A DNA stretch of 64,000 nt from Hymenobacter plasmatis (lineage in GTDB: Bacteria; Bacteroidota; Bacteroidia; Cytophagales; Hymenobacteraceae): assembly GCF_020711255.1 (NCBI RefSeq), contig NZ_JAJFAW010000019.1, forward strand, positions 45,533-109,532. Reading direction: 5' to 3'. The stretch's first letter is position 1. Each line of letters begins with the position of its first letter. The notes beneath the pieces were generated by a model. It saw only the letters and a program-made list of their open reading frames with translations. It was not told where the DNA came from and did not search any database. This document shows, one piece after another, positions 19,640 through 28,123 of the stretch. The translations under genes were made by a program, and so were the position numbers.

Positions 19640-22600
19640 ATGATGAAAATTTACGTCTTCGGTAGGCTGCCCCTGCAATGGGCCGGCCTGCTCTTACTGC
19701 TCCTGCTGGCCATGCAGGTAGGGGCCCAGCCCACCGGTGGCGCCCGGCGGTATGTGCTGAAGGGCCGCGTGACCGACGCCGCCGGGCAGGACGTGCCCGG
19801 CACCACGGTGCGCCTGGAAGGCACCACGGCGGGCGCTACCTCGGGCAGCGACGGGGCGTATTCGCTGGAGGCAACCTTGGCGCCCGGACTTTACACCCTC
19901 ACCTTTAGCTCGGTGGGCTTTACGACCGAGACGCGGGCCATTACGCTGGGGGCCGACGAAACCGTGACCACCAACGTGGCGCTGACGGTAGCCCGCCAGA
20001 AGCTCGACGAGGTGGTGGTGGTGGGCTCCACGGTGAGCGCGCCCAAGCGCGAGCTGGGCAACGCCATCAGCACCATCAACGGGGCCGAGCTGACCCAAAG
20101 CGGCTCGGGTGGGGTGCTCAACTCGCTGCAGGGCAAGGTGCCCGGCGCGCAGATTACCCAGAACTCCGGCGACCCGGCCGGCTCGCTGTCCATTCGCCTG
20201 CGGGGCGTGCACTCGCTCCAGGGCTCTTCCGACCCGCTGTATGTAATTGACGGCGTGATTGTGAGCAACGCCAGCACCAACGTGTCGCAGCTGGCCGTGA
20301 GCAACGACGTAGGCGTGGCCAATGCCGGCCAGAACCGCCTGGCCGACCTCAACCCCAACGACATCGCCAGCATCAACATCATTAACGGGGCGGCGGCGGC
20401 GGCCCAGTACGGCTCGCGCGCGGCCAATGGCGTGGTGCTCATCACCACCAAGCGCGGCCAGGCCGGCACGCCCCGGGTGTCGGTGTCCACCAGCTTCAAT
20501 ATCAACGAGCTGCGCAAGTCGGTGCCGGTGAATACCTACGGCAAGCAGTTTGGCTTTGCCGGGCTGCGGCTCTACACCATCGGCGGGGTCACGCCGGCCC
20601 AAATAGCGGCCAACCCCGGCACTACCACGGTGGGCATCAACCGCGCGGGCGCCGTCACGCAGCTGGCTTCTAACCTGGTGGACGTGCCGCGCTACGACTA
20701 CTTCAAGGAGATTTTCCGGACCGGCTACGGCACCGACGACGCGGTTTCCATCGCCGGCGGTTCGGACCAGACGCAGTACTACGTGTCGGCCAACTACCTC
20801 AAAAATCAGGGCATCATCAAGGGCACCGACTTCACGCGCTACAACCTGCGGGCGCGGGTCGACCAGCGCCTTACCAATTGGGCTAAAGTCTCGGCCGGGT
20901 TGAGCTACATCAACAGCTTCTCCAACGAGAAGGCCAACGGCAACGTGTTCTACAGCCCCATCAACTCCATCAACATCACCAACAATATCTACGACATCAA
21001 CCAGCGCGACGCCGCCGGCAACCTGCTGGCCGTGGAGCCCACCCGCGTAAACCCGCTCTCTACCATTGAGGACATGAAGTTTACGCAGAGCGTGAACCGG
21101 ACGGTGGGCGACGTGCAGGTGAACCTGACGCCTTTTAAGAGCTTTTCGCTCGACTACGTGTTGGGCGTGGACGCTTACTCGCAGGTGGGCCAGAGCTACA
21201 TCCGGCCCTATCCGTACCAGGCCACGGCCGGCCTGCCCGCCGCCCGCTACCCCTTAGGCTTCGCGGCCAACGGCAACAACGCGGTACTGCAGCTCAACTC
21301 CGACGTGAACGCAGGCTACGAAATCGCGGTCAACGAAAACCTTAAGGTGAACCTGCGGGCGGGCTACAGCTACCAGTTTGCCCGGCAGGACTACACCACC
21401 ACGCAGGGGCAGAACCTGGCCCCGTTCATCACCACGGTGTCGGGCGCGGCGAGCACCACCGTGGTGTCGGCCTACAGCCTCGACCGCTTTGATTTGAGCG
21501 GCTACTACGGGCAGGCCACCATCGGCTACCGCAACCTGGCCTTCCTGACCGGAGCCGTGCGGCGCGACCGGTCGTCGAAGTTCTCCACCACCGAAACCAA
21601 CCAGGTGTACCCCAAAATCAGCGGCTCGCTGGTGCTGTCCGACCTGGGCTTCTGGCAGAACGCAGCTTATGCCAACACCTTCAATAGCCTCAAGCTGCGC
21701 GCCAGCTACGGCGAAGCCGGCAACCTGACGGGCATCGGGTCATATGACCGGTTTTACCAGTTCAACCCGGTGGGTTTCCTGGGCCGCAACACCATCACGC
21801 CCGGCACCACCCTGGCCAATCCGGCTGTGAAGCCCGAGCGCATGGCTGAGACCGAAGCCGGGGCCGACCTGGGCTTTCTGCGCGACCGCCTGAACCTGGG
21901 CCTCACGTTCTACTACCAGAAAATCAACGACCTGGTGGTGCGCCGCAACCTGGCCCCGAGCACCGGCGGCTCTTCCATCGTGAACAACGTGGGCTCGATG
22001 GAAAACCGCGGCCTGGAGATTGCGCTGAACGCCGTACCAGTGAAAACCAGCAACTTCACCTGGGACGTGGGCGTGATTTACAACCGCAACCGCAACAAGG
22101 TGCTGAGCCTGCCCGGCTCCAACGGCGCCACCCAGGCCATTTCCATCGACAACGTGGCCGGGGCCCCGGTGTACTTGCTGGAAGGGCAGCCGGCCGGCGT
22201 GTTCTTTGGCTCGGCCTACGCCCGCAACCCCGACGGCTCGCTGCTGCTCACAGCTCAGGGCTTCCCGCAGGACGAGCGCACCATCGGCCAGGCCGTAGGC
22301 TCGACGCAGTTCACGCCGGCCCGCAACAGCGAAGGCCAACCCAGCTACGGCCCGGGCTCAACCATTGCCAACGTCATCATCGGCAATCCCAACCCGAAGT
22401 GGACGGGCTCGTTCACGACAAACCTGACTTATAAGAAGCTTTCGCTGCACGTGCTGCTCGACGCCGTGCAGGGCGTGGACGTGTTCAACGCCGACAAGCG
22501 CACCCGGCAGGGGGTGGGCCTGGGCGACCTGGCCGAGCAGGAGCTGCGCGGGCAGCTGCCGCGCGGCTACATCTTCGCCATCTACAACACCCAGGAATTC

Positions 22601-22849
22601 CGCGTCGACGACGGCTCGTACGTGAAGCTGCGCGAAGTGGCCCTGAACTACACGCTGCCCACGTTCACCAAGCTCATCAGCGCCCTGAACCTCACGCTGG
22701 TGGGCCGCAACCTGTACTCGTGGGACAACTACAACGGCTTCGACCCCGAAACCAGCGCCGGCGGCACCTCCGACCTGCTGCGGGCCATCGACTTTGGCAA
22801 CGTGCCCATTCCGCGCACCTACCAGCTGAAGCTGTCGGCCTCCTTCTAA
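19640..22849 (+). CDS. SusC/RagA-type TonB-dependent outer membrane transporter 1
   Basis: The protein has 1069 residues. A signal peptide ends near VGAQ (residues 27-30). A carboxypeptidase-regulatory-like domain follows at about 38-115 (LKGRVTDAAGQDVPGTTVRL). The plug starts around LDEVVVVGS with the family's SLQGKVPGAQI and DPLYVIDGV blocks, and a ~800-residue beta-barrel completes the protein. SusC proteins import oligosaccharides or other large nutrients through the outer membrane using TonB, capped by a SusD lipoprotein. That partner begins 22 nt downstream, so the two form an operon. No SARP-like or anti-sigma gene is adjacent to reveal the substrate. The start uses the first of two Met codons. 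Confidence 0.93.
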   Translation: MMKIYVFGRLPLQWAGLLLLLLLAMQVGAQPTGGARRYVLKGRVTDAAGQDVPGTTVRLEGTTAGATSGSDGAYSLEATLAPGLYTLTFSSVGFTTETRAITLGADETVTTNVALTVARQKLDEVVVVGSTVSAPKRELGNAISTINGAELTQSGSGGVLNSLQGKVPGAQITQNSGDPAGSLSIRLRGVHSLQGSSDPLYVIDGVIVSNASTNVSQLAVSNDVGVANAGQNRLADLNPNDIASINIINGAAAAAQYGSRAANGVVLITTKRGQAGTPRVSVSTSFNINELRKSVPVNTYGKQFGFAGLRLYTIGGVTPAQIAANPGTTTVGINRAGAVTQLASNLVDVPRYDYFKEIFRTGYGTDDAVSIAGGSDQTQYYVSANYLKNQGIIKGTDFTRYNLRARVDQRLTNWAKVSAGLSYINSFSNEKANGNVFYSPINSINITNNIYDINQRDAAGNLLAVEPTRVNPLSTIEDMKFTQSVNRTVGDVQVNLTPFKSFSLDYVLGVDAYSQVGQSYIRPYPYQATAGLPAARYPLGFAANGNNAVLQLNSDVNAGYEIAVNENLKVNLRAGYSYQFARQDYTTTQGQNLAPFITTVSGAASTTVVSAYSLDRFDLSGYYGQATIGYRNLAFLTGAVRRDRSSKFSTTETNQVYPKISGSLVLSDLGFWQNAAYANTFNSLKLRASYGEAGNLTGIGSYDRFYQFNPVGFLGRNTITPGTTLANPAVKPERMAETEAGADLGFLRDRLNLGLTFYYQKINDLVVRRNLAPSTGGSSIVNNVGSMENRGLEIALNAVPVKTSNFTWDVGVIYNRNRNKVLSLPGSNGATQAISIDNVAGAPVYLLEGQPAGVFFGSAYARNPDGSLLLTAQGFPQDERTIGQAVGSTQFTPARNSEGQPSYGPGSTIANVIIGNPNPKWTGSFTTNLTYKKLSLHVLLDAVQGVDVFNADKRTRQGVGLGDLAEQELRGQLPRGYIFAIYNTQEFRVDDGSYVKLREVALNYTLPTFTKLISALNLTLVGRNLYSWDNYNGFDPETSAGGTSDLLRAIDFGNVPIPRTYQLKLSASF

Positions 22850-22871
22850 TGCCTGTTCTTTCCTTATTATC

Positions 22872-24170
22872 ATGAAGAAACTACTCGTTTTTGCCGCCCT
22901 GCTGCCCCTGGCCCTCGGCAGCTGCAACAAGGAATACCAGAACCCCAGCACTACCAGCCAAGACCAGGTGGTGGCCTCTTCCGACGGCCTCATCACCCTC
23001 TGCAACGGCCTGCAGTACCGCTACGCCGCCGGCGGCTTCCTGAGCGTGCTCTACAACACCGTGGCCGCCGGCGGGCTCACTACCCGCGAACTGGCCATCC
23101 TGAACGTGGGCAACATCGAGGAATACAACGTCAGCCTCGGGGCCGGCAACCTCACCAACAGCAACGGCGTGGCGCGCAACCTCTGGACCCAGAGCCAACT
23201 GGTGCGCGCCAACGCCGACCTGATTCTGCTAAATGCGGGCAACGCCCCGGAGGCCGGCACCCGCAGCGGCATCGTGGCCTACGCCAGTATTTTCCGGGCG
23301 CTGGCGCTGGGCACGCTGGCCCAGTATTTTGAGCAGGCCCCGCTCACCACGCAGGAAAACGCCCCCTTTGTGCCCCGCCTCGACCTGCTGCGCAGCGCCG
23401 TAACCCAGCTCGAAGCCGCCGCCACGCAGCTGGCCGCCACGCCGGTTTCGGCCGATTTCAACGCCAAGATTGTGCCCGGCATCGACCTGACCAACACAGT
23501 GCAGGCCCTGATTGCGCGCTACAGCCTCGAAGCCGGCGACTACGACAAGGCCCTGGCCGCCGCCGGCAAAGTAGACCTGACCAAAAAGTCGGTGTTCAAC
23601 TTCGACGACAACACTCGCAACCCCTTGTTCGAGACTTCTTTCGGCAACAAGAACGTGTTTGAGCCTACCAACGCCAGCCTCGGCCTGACGGGTGCGCTAG
23701 CTCCTAACTCCGCCGACCGACGCCTGCCGTTCTATATCCGCTCGAACCCGGCCGCCACGCAAAACCTGGGCACGGGCTTCTACACCGCCAACAACGCGGC
23801 CGTTCCGGTGTACCTGCCCGGCGAGATGCTCCTGATTCGGGCCGAAGCCTACGCCCGCAAAGCCGACCTGACCAACGCCGTAGTTGAGCTGAACAAGGTG
23901 CTCACCAAGACGCCGGCCGCCGATGCCTTCGGGGTGGGGGCCGCGCTGCCGGCCTACTCCGGGCCCCTCACCGCCGATGCCATCCTGCTGGAAATCTACC
24001 GCAATCGCCAAATTGAGCTGGCCTTCCAGGGGTTCCGCCTCAGCGACAGCCGGCGCTTTGGCCGGCCCGGCCCGGGCACCACGGGGGCCGAGCGTAACCG
24101 AAATTTCTTGCCATACCCCCGGGTAGAGCGGGAGAACAATTCCGCCACGCCAGCTGACCCTACGATTTAG
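22872..24170 (+). CDS. SusD/RagB-type substrate-binding outer membrane lipoprotein 1
   Basis: The protein has 432 residues, somewhat shorter than many SusD proteins (450-550). The lipoprotein signal MKKLLVFAALLPLALGSC gives Cys18 as the anchor. The helical TPR-like core is recognisable from the block LPGEMLLIRAEAYARKADL and from the terminal region IYRNRQIELAFQGFRLSDSR, which matches the family's closing motif. It should form the extracellular lid of the SusC1 barrel. It follows susC directly and is followed by two palindromic repeats and a strong hairpin terminator, so the operon is just these two genes. Confidence 0.9.
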   Translation: MKKLLVFAALLPLALGSCNKEYQNPSTTSQDQVVASSDGLITLCNGLQYRYAAGGFLSVLYNTVAAGGLTTRELAILNVGNIEEYNVSLGAGNLTNSNGVARNLWTQSQLVRANADLILLNAGNAPEAGTRSGIVAYASIFRALALGTLAQYFEQAPLTTQENAPFVPRLDLLRSAVTQLEAAATQLAATPVSADFNAKIVPGIDLTNTVQALIARYSLEAGDYDKALAAAGKVDLTKKSVFNFDDNTRNPLFETSFGNKNVFEPTNASLGLTGALAPNSADRRLPFYIRSNPAATQNLGTGFYTANNAAVPVYLPGEMLLIRAEAYARKADLTNAVVELNKVLTKTPAADAFGVGAALPAYSGPLTADAILLEIYRNRQIELAFQGFRLSDSRRFGRPGPGTTGAERNRNFLPYPRVERENNSATPADPTI

Positions 24171-24197
24171 TAGGACTCAGTCCGCCAACCTTTGCAT

Positions 24198-24278
24198 CTG
24201 TCATGCTGAGGCACGAAGCATCTTATCACGCCTGAGTCGTTCAGCGGAGATAAGATGCTTCGTGCCTCAGCATGACAG
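24198..24278. repeat. Palindromic repeat, GAAGCATCTTATC family, copy 1 (variant arms)
   Basis: Perfect 30-nt arms at 24198-24227 and 24249-24278 surround a 21-nt loop. The inner half (GAAGCATCTTATC) is shared with the copies at 24371, 36341 and 42444; the outer half (CTGTCATGCTGAGGCAC) differs. The loop contains GAGTCGTTCA as in the other copies. Confidence 0.9.
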
Positions 24279-24286
24279 GCGAATAA

Positions 24287-24332
24287 AAAGCAGCCCCTCA
24301 CGTCTAGCGAAACTGGACAGAGGGGCTGCTTT
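24287..24332 (+). terminator. Terminator of the susCD operon 1
   Basis: Perfect 13-bp arms AAAGCAGCCCCTC (24287-24299) and GAGGGGCTGCTTT (24320-24332) with a 20-nt loop. Confidence 0.75.
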
Positions 24333-24370
24333 CTGTTGAAGCTCTTCAGGAATTTGCTATTGGCAGTTCG

Positions 24371-24455
24371 GTCATGCAGAGCGCAGCGAAGCATCTTATC
24401 AGTTCAGCGCGACTCGTTCCGCGGGGATAAGATGCTTCGCTGCGCTCTGCATGAC
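24371..24455. repeat. Palindromic repeat, GAAGCATCTTATC family, copy 2
   Basis: Perfect 30-nt arms at 24371-24400 and 24426-24455. The arm starts GTCATGCAGAGCGCAGCGAA and ends GCATCTTATC. Together with copy 1 and the terminator it fills the 330-nt gap between susD1 and anmK, which holds no gene. Confidence 0.9.
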
Positions 24456-24500
24456 AGACATATAAACAGACATATAAAATGAAGCTAACCAATGGCTGAA

Positions 24501-25712
24501 TCAGCCCGGGAATGAAATTTTCCCCATGCTTACGGCTGGCACCCGCTGCCGGCCAGCGCCAATCGCCACCGGCTGGCCTGCCACGGTTTCGTTGGCTAAC
24601 ACTGCAAACAGAATAGCTTCTTTAGCATCGCCAGGCACGCCCAATACATCGGTGCTCTGGAAGCGGGCGTCGGGCAGGTGCCGCTGCAGCGCCGCCATCA
24701 GGGCCGGATTGTGGGCGCCGCCGCCGCTGGTGTACACGGCTGTGGGCGCCGGCCGCTCTGTAAAAGCTGCCTGCACGGCCCGGGCCACGCCTACCGCGCT
24801 CAGTTCGGCTAGGGTGGCTAGCGTGTCTTCCAGGCTCAGCGAGGCAGTGTTGCTGCGCTGCTGGGCTTCGGTCAGAAAAGTTGAGCTGAATAGTTCGGGG
24901 CCCGTGGTTTTCGGCAGGGGAGCAGCGAAGAACGGGTGGTGGAGCAGGGCCGCCAGCAGGCCCTCGTGCACGTGGCCCGCGGCGGCCAGGCGGCCGTCTT
25001 CGTCGTACTGCAGGTTGGGGCGGTGGGCGCGCGCAGTGCCATCGAGCAGGGTATTTCCGGGCCCAGTGTCGGTGCTGAATGCTGTGCTGGCGTCGCCGCC
25101 GGCGCGGGGCAGGTACGTGAAGTTGGCAATGCCGCCCAGGTTGAGCAGCAGCCGTTCCTCGTCGGGACTGCTCAGTAGGAGAAAGTCTCCGTAGGCCGCC
25201 AGAGGAGCTCCTTCGCCGCCTGCGGCCACGTGCTTCTGCCTGAAGTCGCTGAGGGTGATGATGCCCGTGCCCACGGCTACGTGGTCGCCATCGCCGAGCT
25301 GCAGGGTAGCATTGATAGAGAAGTCGGCGCGCTGGTGTTGGTGCTGCGGGGCATGGTACACGGTTTGGCCGTGGCTGGCTACCAGGTCCACGTCGGCCGG
25401 CGCTATTTGCCACTCGCGCAGGCAGTCCAGGATGGCGGCGGCATGCAGGCTGCCCAGCCATGGGTTGAGCAGCGTGAGGTATTCCAGGCTGACCTGCTCT
25501 TGGGCAAACACGGTGCGAATGCGGGCCCGCGTGTCGTCATTGTAAGGCACGGTCCGGAACTGCTCCAGCTCAAGCTGCGTGCCTGGGCCATGACCAGTGA
25601 GCCGGCAGAGCGCCACATCCAGCCCATCGAGCGAAGTGCCCGACATCAGCCCAATGATGCGGCGACTGGGCTGACCCGCAAGCTGGTGCAGGCGCGCAAC
25701 GTAAGGATTCAT
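24501..25712 (-). CDS. anmK: Anhydro-N-acetylmuramic acid kinase
   Basis: The protein has 403 residues and is cytoplasmic. It phosphorylates and opens 1,6-anhydro-MurNAc to MurNAc-6-phosphate, a step of cell-wall recycling. Family motifs are clear: the N-terminal GLMSGTSLDGLDVALCRL, SHGQTVYHAP, NLGGIANFTYLP and the DTGPGN phosphate-binding segment. The length is slightly above the E. coli enzyme (about 370). A consensus -7 box TACTTTTG (minus strand 25744-25751) sits inside a perfect palindrome, suggesting specific regulation. The NagB/PIG-L gene lies just upstream on the same strand, but the 88-nt gap contains this promoter, so anmK can be transcribed independently. Confidence 0.93.
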   Translation of the reverse strand: MNPYVARLHQLAGQPSRRIIGLMSGTSLDGLDVALCRLTGHGPGTQLELEQFRTVPYNDDTRARIRTVFAQEQVSLEYLTLLNPWLGSLHAAAILDCLREWQIAPADVDLVASHGQTVYHAPQHQHQRADFSINATLQLGDGDHVAVGTGIITLSDFRQKHVAAGGEGAPLAAYGDFLLLSSPDEERLLLNLGGIANFTYLPRAGGDASTAFSTDTGPGNTLLDGTARAHRPNLQYDEDGRLAAAGHVHEGLLAALLHHPFFAAPLPKTTGPELFSSTFLTEAQQRSNTASLSLEDTLATLAELSAVGVARAVQAAFTERPAPTAVYTSGGGAHNPALMAALQRHLPDARFQSTDVLGVPGDAKEAILFAVLANETVAGQPVAIGAGRQRVPAVSMGKISFPG

Positions 25713-25738
25713 ACTAAGACCTCTATAAACTACCGCAA

Positions 25739-25761
25739 CGGCACAAAAGTATTTTGTGCCG
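25739..25761 (-). promoter_or_regulatory. anmK promoter -7 box inside an operator-like palindrome
   Basis: The minus strand has TACTTTTG at 25751-25744, matching TAnnTTTG, 31 nt before the anmK start. It lies inside a perfect inverted repeat CGGCACAAAA-GTA-TTTTGTGCCG at 25739-25761. A further TTGTGCC follows at 25764-25770. No convincing -33 box was found, which is compatible with an activator or repressor site. Confidence 0.6.
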
Positions 25762-25800
25762 GCTTGTGCCTAATAAAAGGCCTCAATGGGCAAATAACGC

Positions 25801-27735
25801 CTAAAACTCCCACCGGACAAAGGCTTCGATGCCCTCGTACTCGGGCAAACCCAGTTGGTCGTAAAGCTTGGCGGTGGTGCGGTTGCGGGCCTCGCTGCGC
25901 TGCCAGAACTCGCGCTGGTCGGCCCCGGGGAAGAGCGGCCGGTCTTTCTGCGACTGGTGCTTGAAAATAGCCCGGCGTTTGCGCGTGAGCTCATCGGGCG
26001 AGAGGGGCACGGCCATTTCAATCTGGTCGATGTCCCACTCTTGCCAGGCGCCGCGGTAGAGCCACACCCAGCAGTCATCAAGCCAGGGCGTGCCCGATGC
26101 TTTGAGCTGGTGGATGGACTGGAAAATAGCGGCCAGGCACACCCGGTGGGTGCCGTGCGGGTCGCTAAGGTCGCCCGCCGCGTATATCTGGTGGGGCTGA
26201 ATGCGGTTGAGCAGCTCCATGGTGAGGCGAATGTCCTCGTCGCCCAAGGGCTTTTTGCGCACCCGGCCGGTCTCGTAGAAGGGCAGGTCGAGGAAGTGAA
26301 CATTGGCATCGGGGATGCCGGCCAGGCGGCAGGCGCTTTTGGCCTCGCCCCGCCGGATAAGGCCTTTTATCTGCTGTACCTCGTGGGAGTCGACCTGTCC
26401 GGGCGGCTTGTTCTTCAGGAATTCCGTGACGCGGTGGTAGAGGTTGTCGGCGGGCTCGACGGCGGGCAGGCGGAAGGCGTGGTCGTAGTCGGCCACGAAC
26501 TCCGCGAAGCGGATGGCTTCATCGTCGAATACGGCAATGTTGCCCGAAGTCTGGTAGGCTACGTGCACCTCATGGCCCTGGTCTACAAGCCGCAGCAGCG
26601 TGCCGCCCATCGAAATCACGTCGTCGTCTGGGTGGGGCGAGAAGATGAGCACCCGCTTCGGAAAGGGCGCGGCCCGCTCCGGGCGGTAGGTGTCGTCGGC
26701 GTTGGGCTTGCCGCCGGGCCAGCCCGTGATGGTATGCTGCAGCTCGTTGAACACCCGAATGTTGATGTCGTAGGCCGGGCCCGATTGGGCCAGCAGCTCC
26801 GAGAGGCCGTTTTCGTTGTACTGCTCGTCGGTGAGCTTGAGAATGGGCTTGCTCACGCAGCGCGCCAGCCAGGTCACGGCCTTGCGCACCAGCGCGTCGT
26901 CGTGCCAGTTGCAGGGCAGGCCCAGCAGCCAGGGCGTTTTGCGGGGCGTGAGCTCGGCGCCGGCGGCTTCGTCCAGCACCACTTGCACATCGGGGTGGCT
27001 TTGCAGGTAAGTGGCGGGCACGGAGTCGGTTACTTCGCCTTCCACCATGCGCTTAACCACGGCGGCTTTGCCCTCGCCCCAAGCCATGAGCACAATGCGG
27101 CGGGCTTCGAGAATGGTGCCCACGCCCATGGTGAGGGCGCGGCGCGGCACATTTTCTTCACCGTAAAAATCGGAGGCCGCGTCGGTGCGCGTCACGTGGT
27201 CGAGGGTGATGATGCGGGTGCGCGAAGCCGGCCCCGAGCCGGGCTCGTTGAAGCCGATGTGGCCGGTGCGCCCAATGCCGAGCAGCTGCAGGTCGATGCC
27301 CCCGGCTTCTTTAATCTGCTCCTCGTAGCGCCGGCAATATTCGGCTACTTGCTCCGGCGGCACGGTGCCGTCCGGGATGTGCACGTTTTCGGGCCGGATG
27401 TCGACGTGGTCGAACAAGTACTCGCGCATGAAGCGCACGTAGCTCTGCAGCGAGCTCGGCGCCATGGGGTAGTACTCGTCGAGGTTGAAGCTGATGACGT
27501 TCTGAAAGCTCAGCCCTTCTTCGCGGTGCAGGCGCACCAGCTCCTCGTACACCCGCGTGGGCGACGAGCCCGTGGCCAGGCCCAGCACGCAGGCCTTGCC
27601 TTCGGCGGCCCGGGTGCGAATCAGGTTGGCAATCTGCGCGGCCACGGCCGCAGAGGCTTCGTCGGAGTCGGCGTAGATGCTGACGGGCAGGCGGGCGCCG
27701 GCGTGCGTGGGCAAGGTGGCAAGGGTGGGGGCCAT
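25801..27735 (-). CDS. nagB: Glucosamine-6-phosphate deaminase fused to PIG-L/LmbE-type deacetylase
   Basis: The protein has 644 residues from the ATG at 27735; the open frame up to 27834 adds a non-homologous leader. The N-terminal ~290 residues are NagB, which converts GlcN6P to fructose-6-phosphate and ammonia. Visible motifs are ATGSSPT (54-60), NLDEYY (84-89) and GHIGFNEPGS (158-167). The residue aligned with E. coli Asp141 is Thr157. The C-terminal ~250 residues are a PIG-L/LmbE zinc deacetylase-like domain with P367-H-P-D-D-D372. The fusion suggests deacetylation and deamination of an amino sugar in one polypeptide; such NagB/PIG-L fusions are, from memory, common in Bacteroidota. The symbol refers to the first domain only. 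Confidence 0.88.
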   Translation of the reverse strand: MAPTLATLPTHAGARLPVSIYADSDEASAAVAAQIANLIRTRAAEGKACVLGLATGSSPTRVYEELVRLHREEGLSFQNVISFNLDEYYPMAPSSLQSYVRFMREYLFDHVDIRPENVHIPDGTVPPEQVAEYCRRYEEQIKEAGGIDLQLLGIGRTGHIGFNEPGSGPASRTRIITLDHVTRTDAASDFYGEENVPRRALTMGVGTILEARRIVLMAWGEGKAAVVKRMVEGEVTDSVPATYLQSHPDVQVVLDEAAGAELTPRKTPWLLGLPCNWHDDALVRKAVTWLARCVSKPILKLTDEQYNENGLSELLAQSGPAYDINIRVFNELQHTITGWPGGKPNADDTYRPERAAPFPKRVLIFSPHPDDDVISMGGTLLRLVDQGHEVHVAYQTSGNIAVFDDEAIRFAEFVADYDHAFRLPAVEPADNLYHRVTEFLKNKPPGQVDSHEVQQIKGLIRRGEAKSACRLAGIPDANVHFLDLPFYETGRVRKKPLGDEDIRLTMELLNRIQPHQIYAAGDLSDPHGTHRVCLAAIFQSIHQLKASGTPWLDDCWVWLYRGAWQEWDIDQIEMAVPLSPDELTRKRRAIFKHQSQKDRPLFPGADQREFWQRSEARNRTTAKLYDQLGLPEYEGIEAFVRWEF

Positions 27736-27806
27736 GGGTGCAGGGAAAAGATGGGGCGAAAGAGAGAGGCAACCAAACCGGAAATAGGCGAAAGCTAACC
27801 AGGAAT

Positions 27807-27834
27807 CAAAGCTATTATAATCTTTAATAATCAA
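27807..27834 (-). promoter_or_regulatory. Promoter of the NagB/PIG-L gene
   Basis: The minus strand has TAGCTTTG (27814-27807), matching TAnnTTTG, 72 nt before the chosen start. A TTG at 27834-27832 lies 17 nt further upstream, a short but possible -33 spacing. Confidence 0.5.
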
Positions 27835-28036
27835 CTTTATCTATTCAAACAAAGCTTTTTCTCAACCGTAGGCTTGCAAGAAAAATCGATTTTTGTGCGC
27901 ACATTTGGATGAGTTTTGCCTGAACATTTAGCACATCTGACTTCGGCACGCTACTCTTCTGATGCACACTTATACCAGCCTAAATACGAACATACCGTTG
28001 TGTTGTAGCAGCATAGTATTTTCTCCGACCCGCTAG

Positions 28037-28080
28037 GCCGGAACCTGATGGTGCATCTTGCCGGGGTTCCGGCTTTTTTT
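28037..28080 (+). terminator. Intrinsic terminator in the leader of susC 2 (attenuator candidate)
   Basis: The stem GCCGGAACC (28037-28045) / GGTTCCGGC (28065-28073) is perfect and followed by seven Ts. It lies 44 nt before the susC start and on the same strand. The preceding gene is on the opposite strand, so no upstream gene needs this terminator. It may attenuate susC transcription or end a small leader RNA. Confidence 0.75.
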
Positions 28081-28123
28081 ATTGGCTTCCATTTTTCTGT
28101 TTTCCCACCCCATTTTTATTCAC

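Noticed and set aside
24198..24455. CRISPR array suggested by repeated 30-nt units
   Set aside because: The units are inverted repeats, there are no regularly spaced direct repeats, and no cas gene is near.
25855..27798. Open frame of about 650 codons on the plus strand opposite the NagB/PIG-L gene
   Set aside because: It is antisense to a well-supported gene and its His/Val/Gly-rich sequence is typical of reverse-frame translation in GC-rich DNA.
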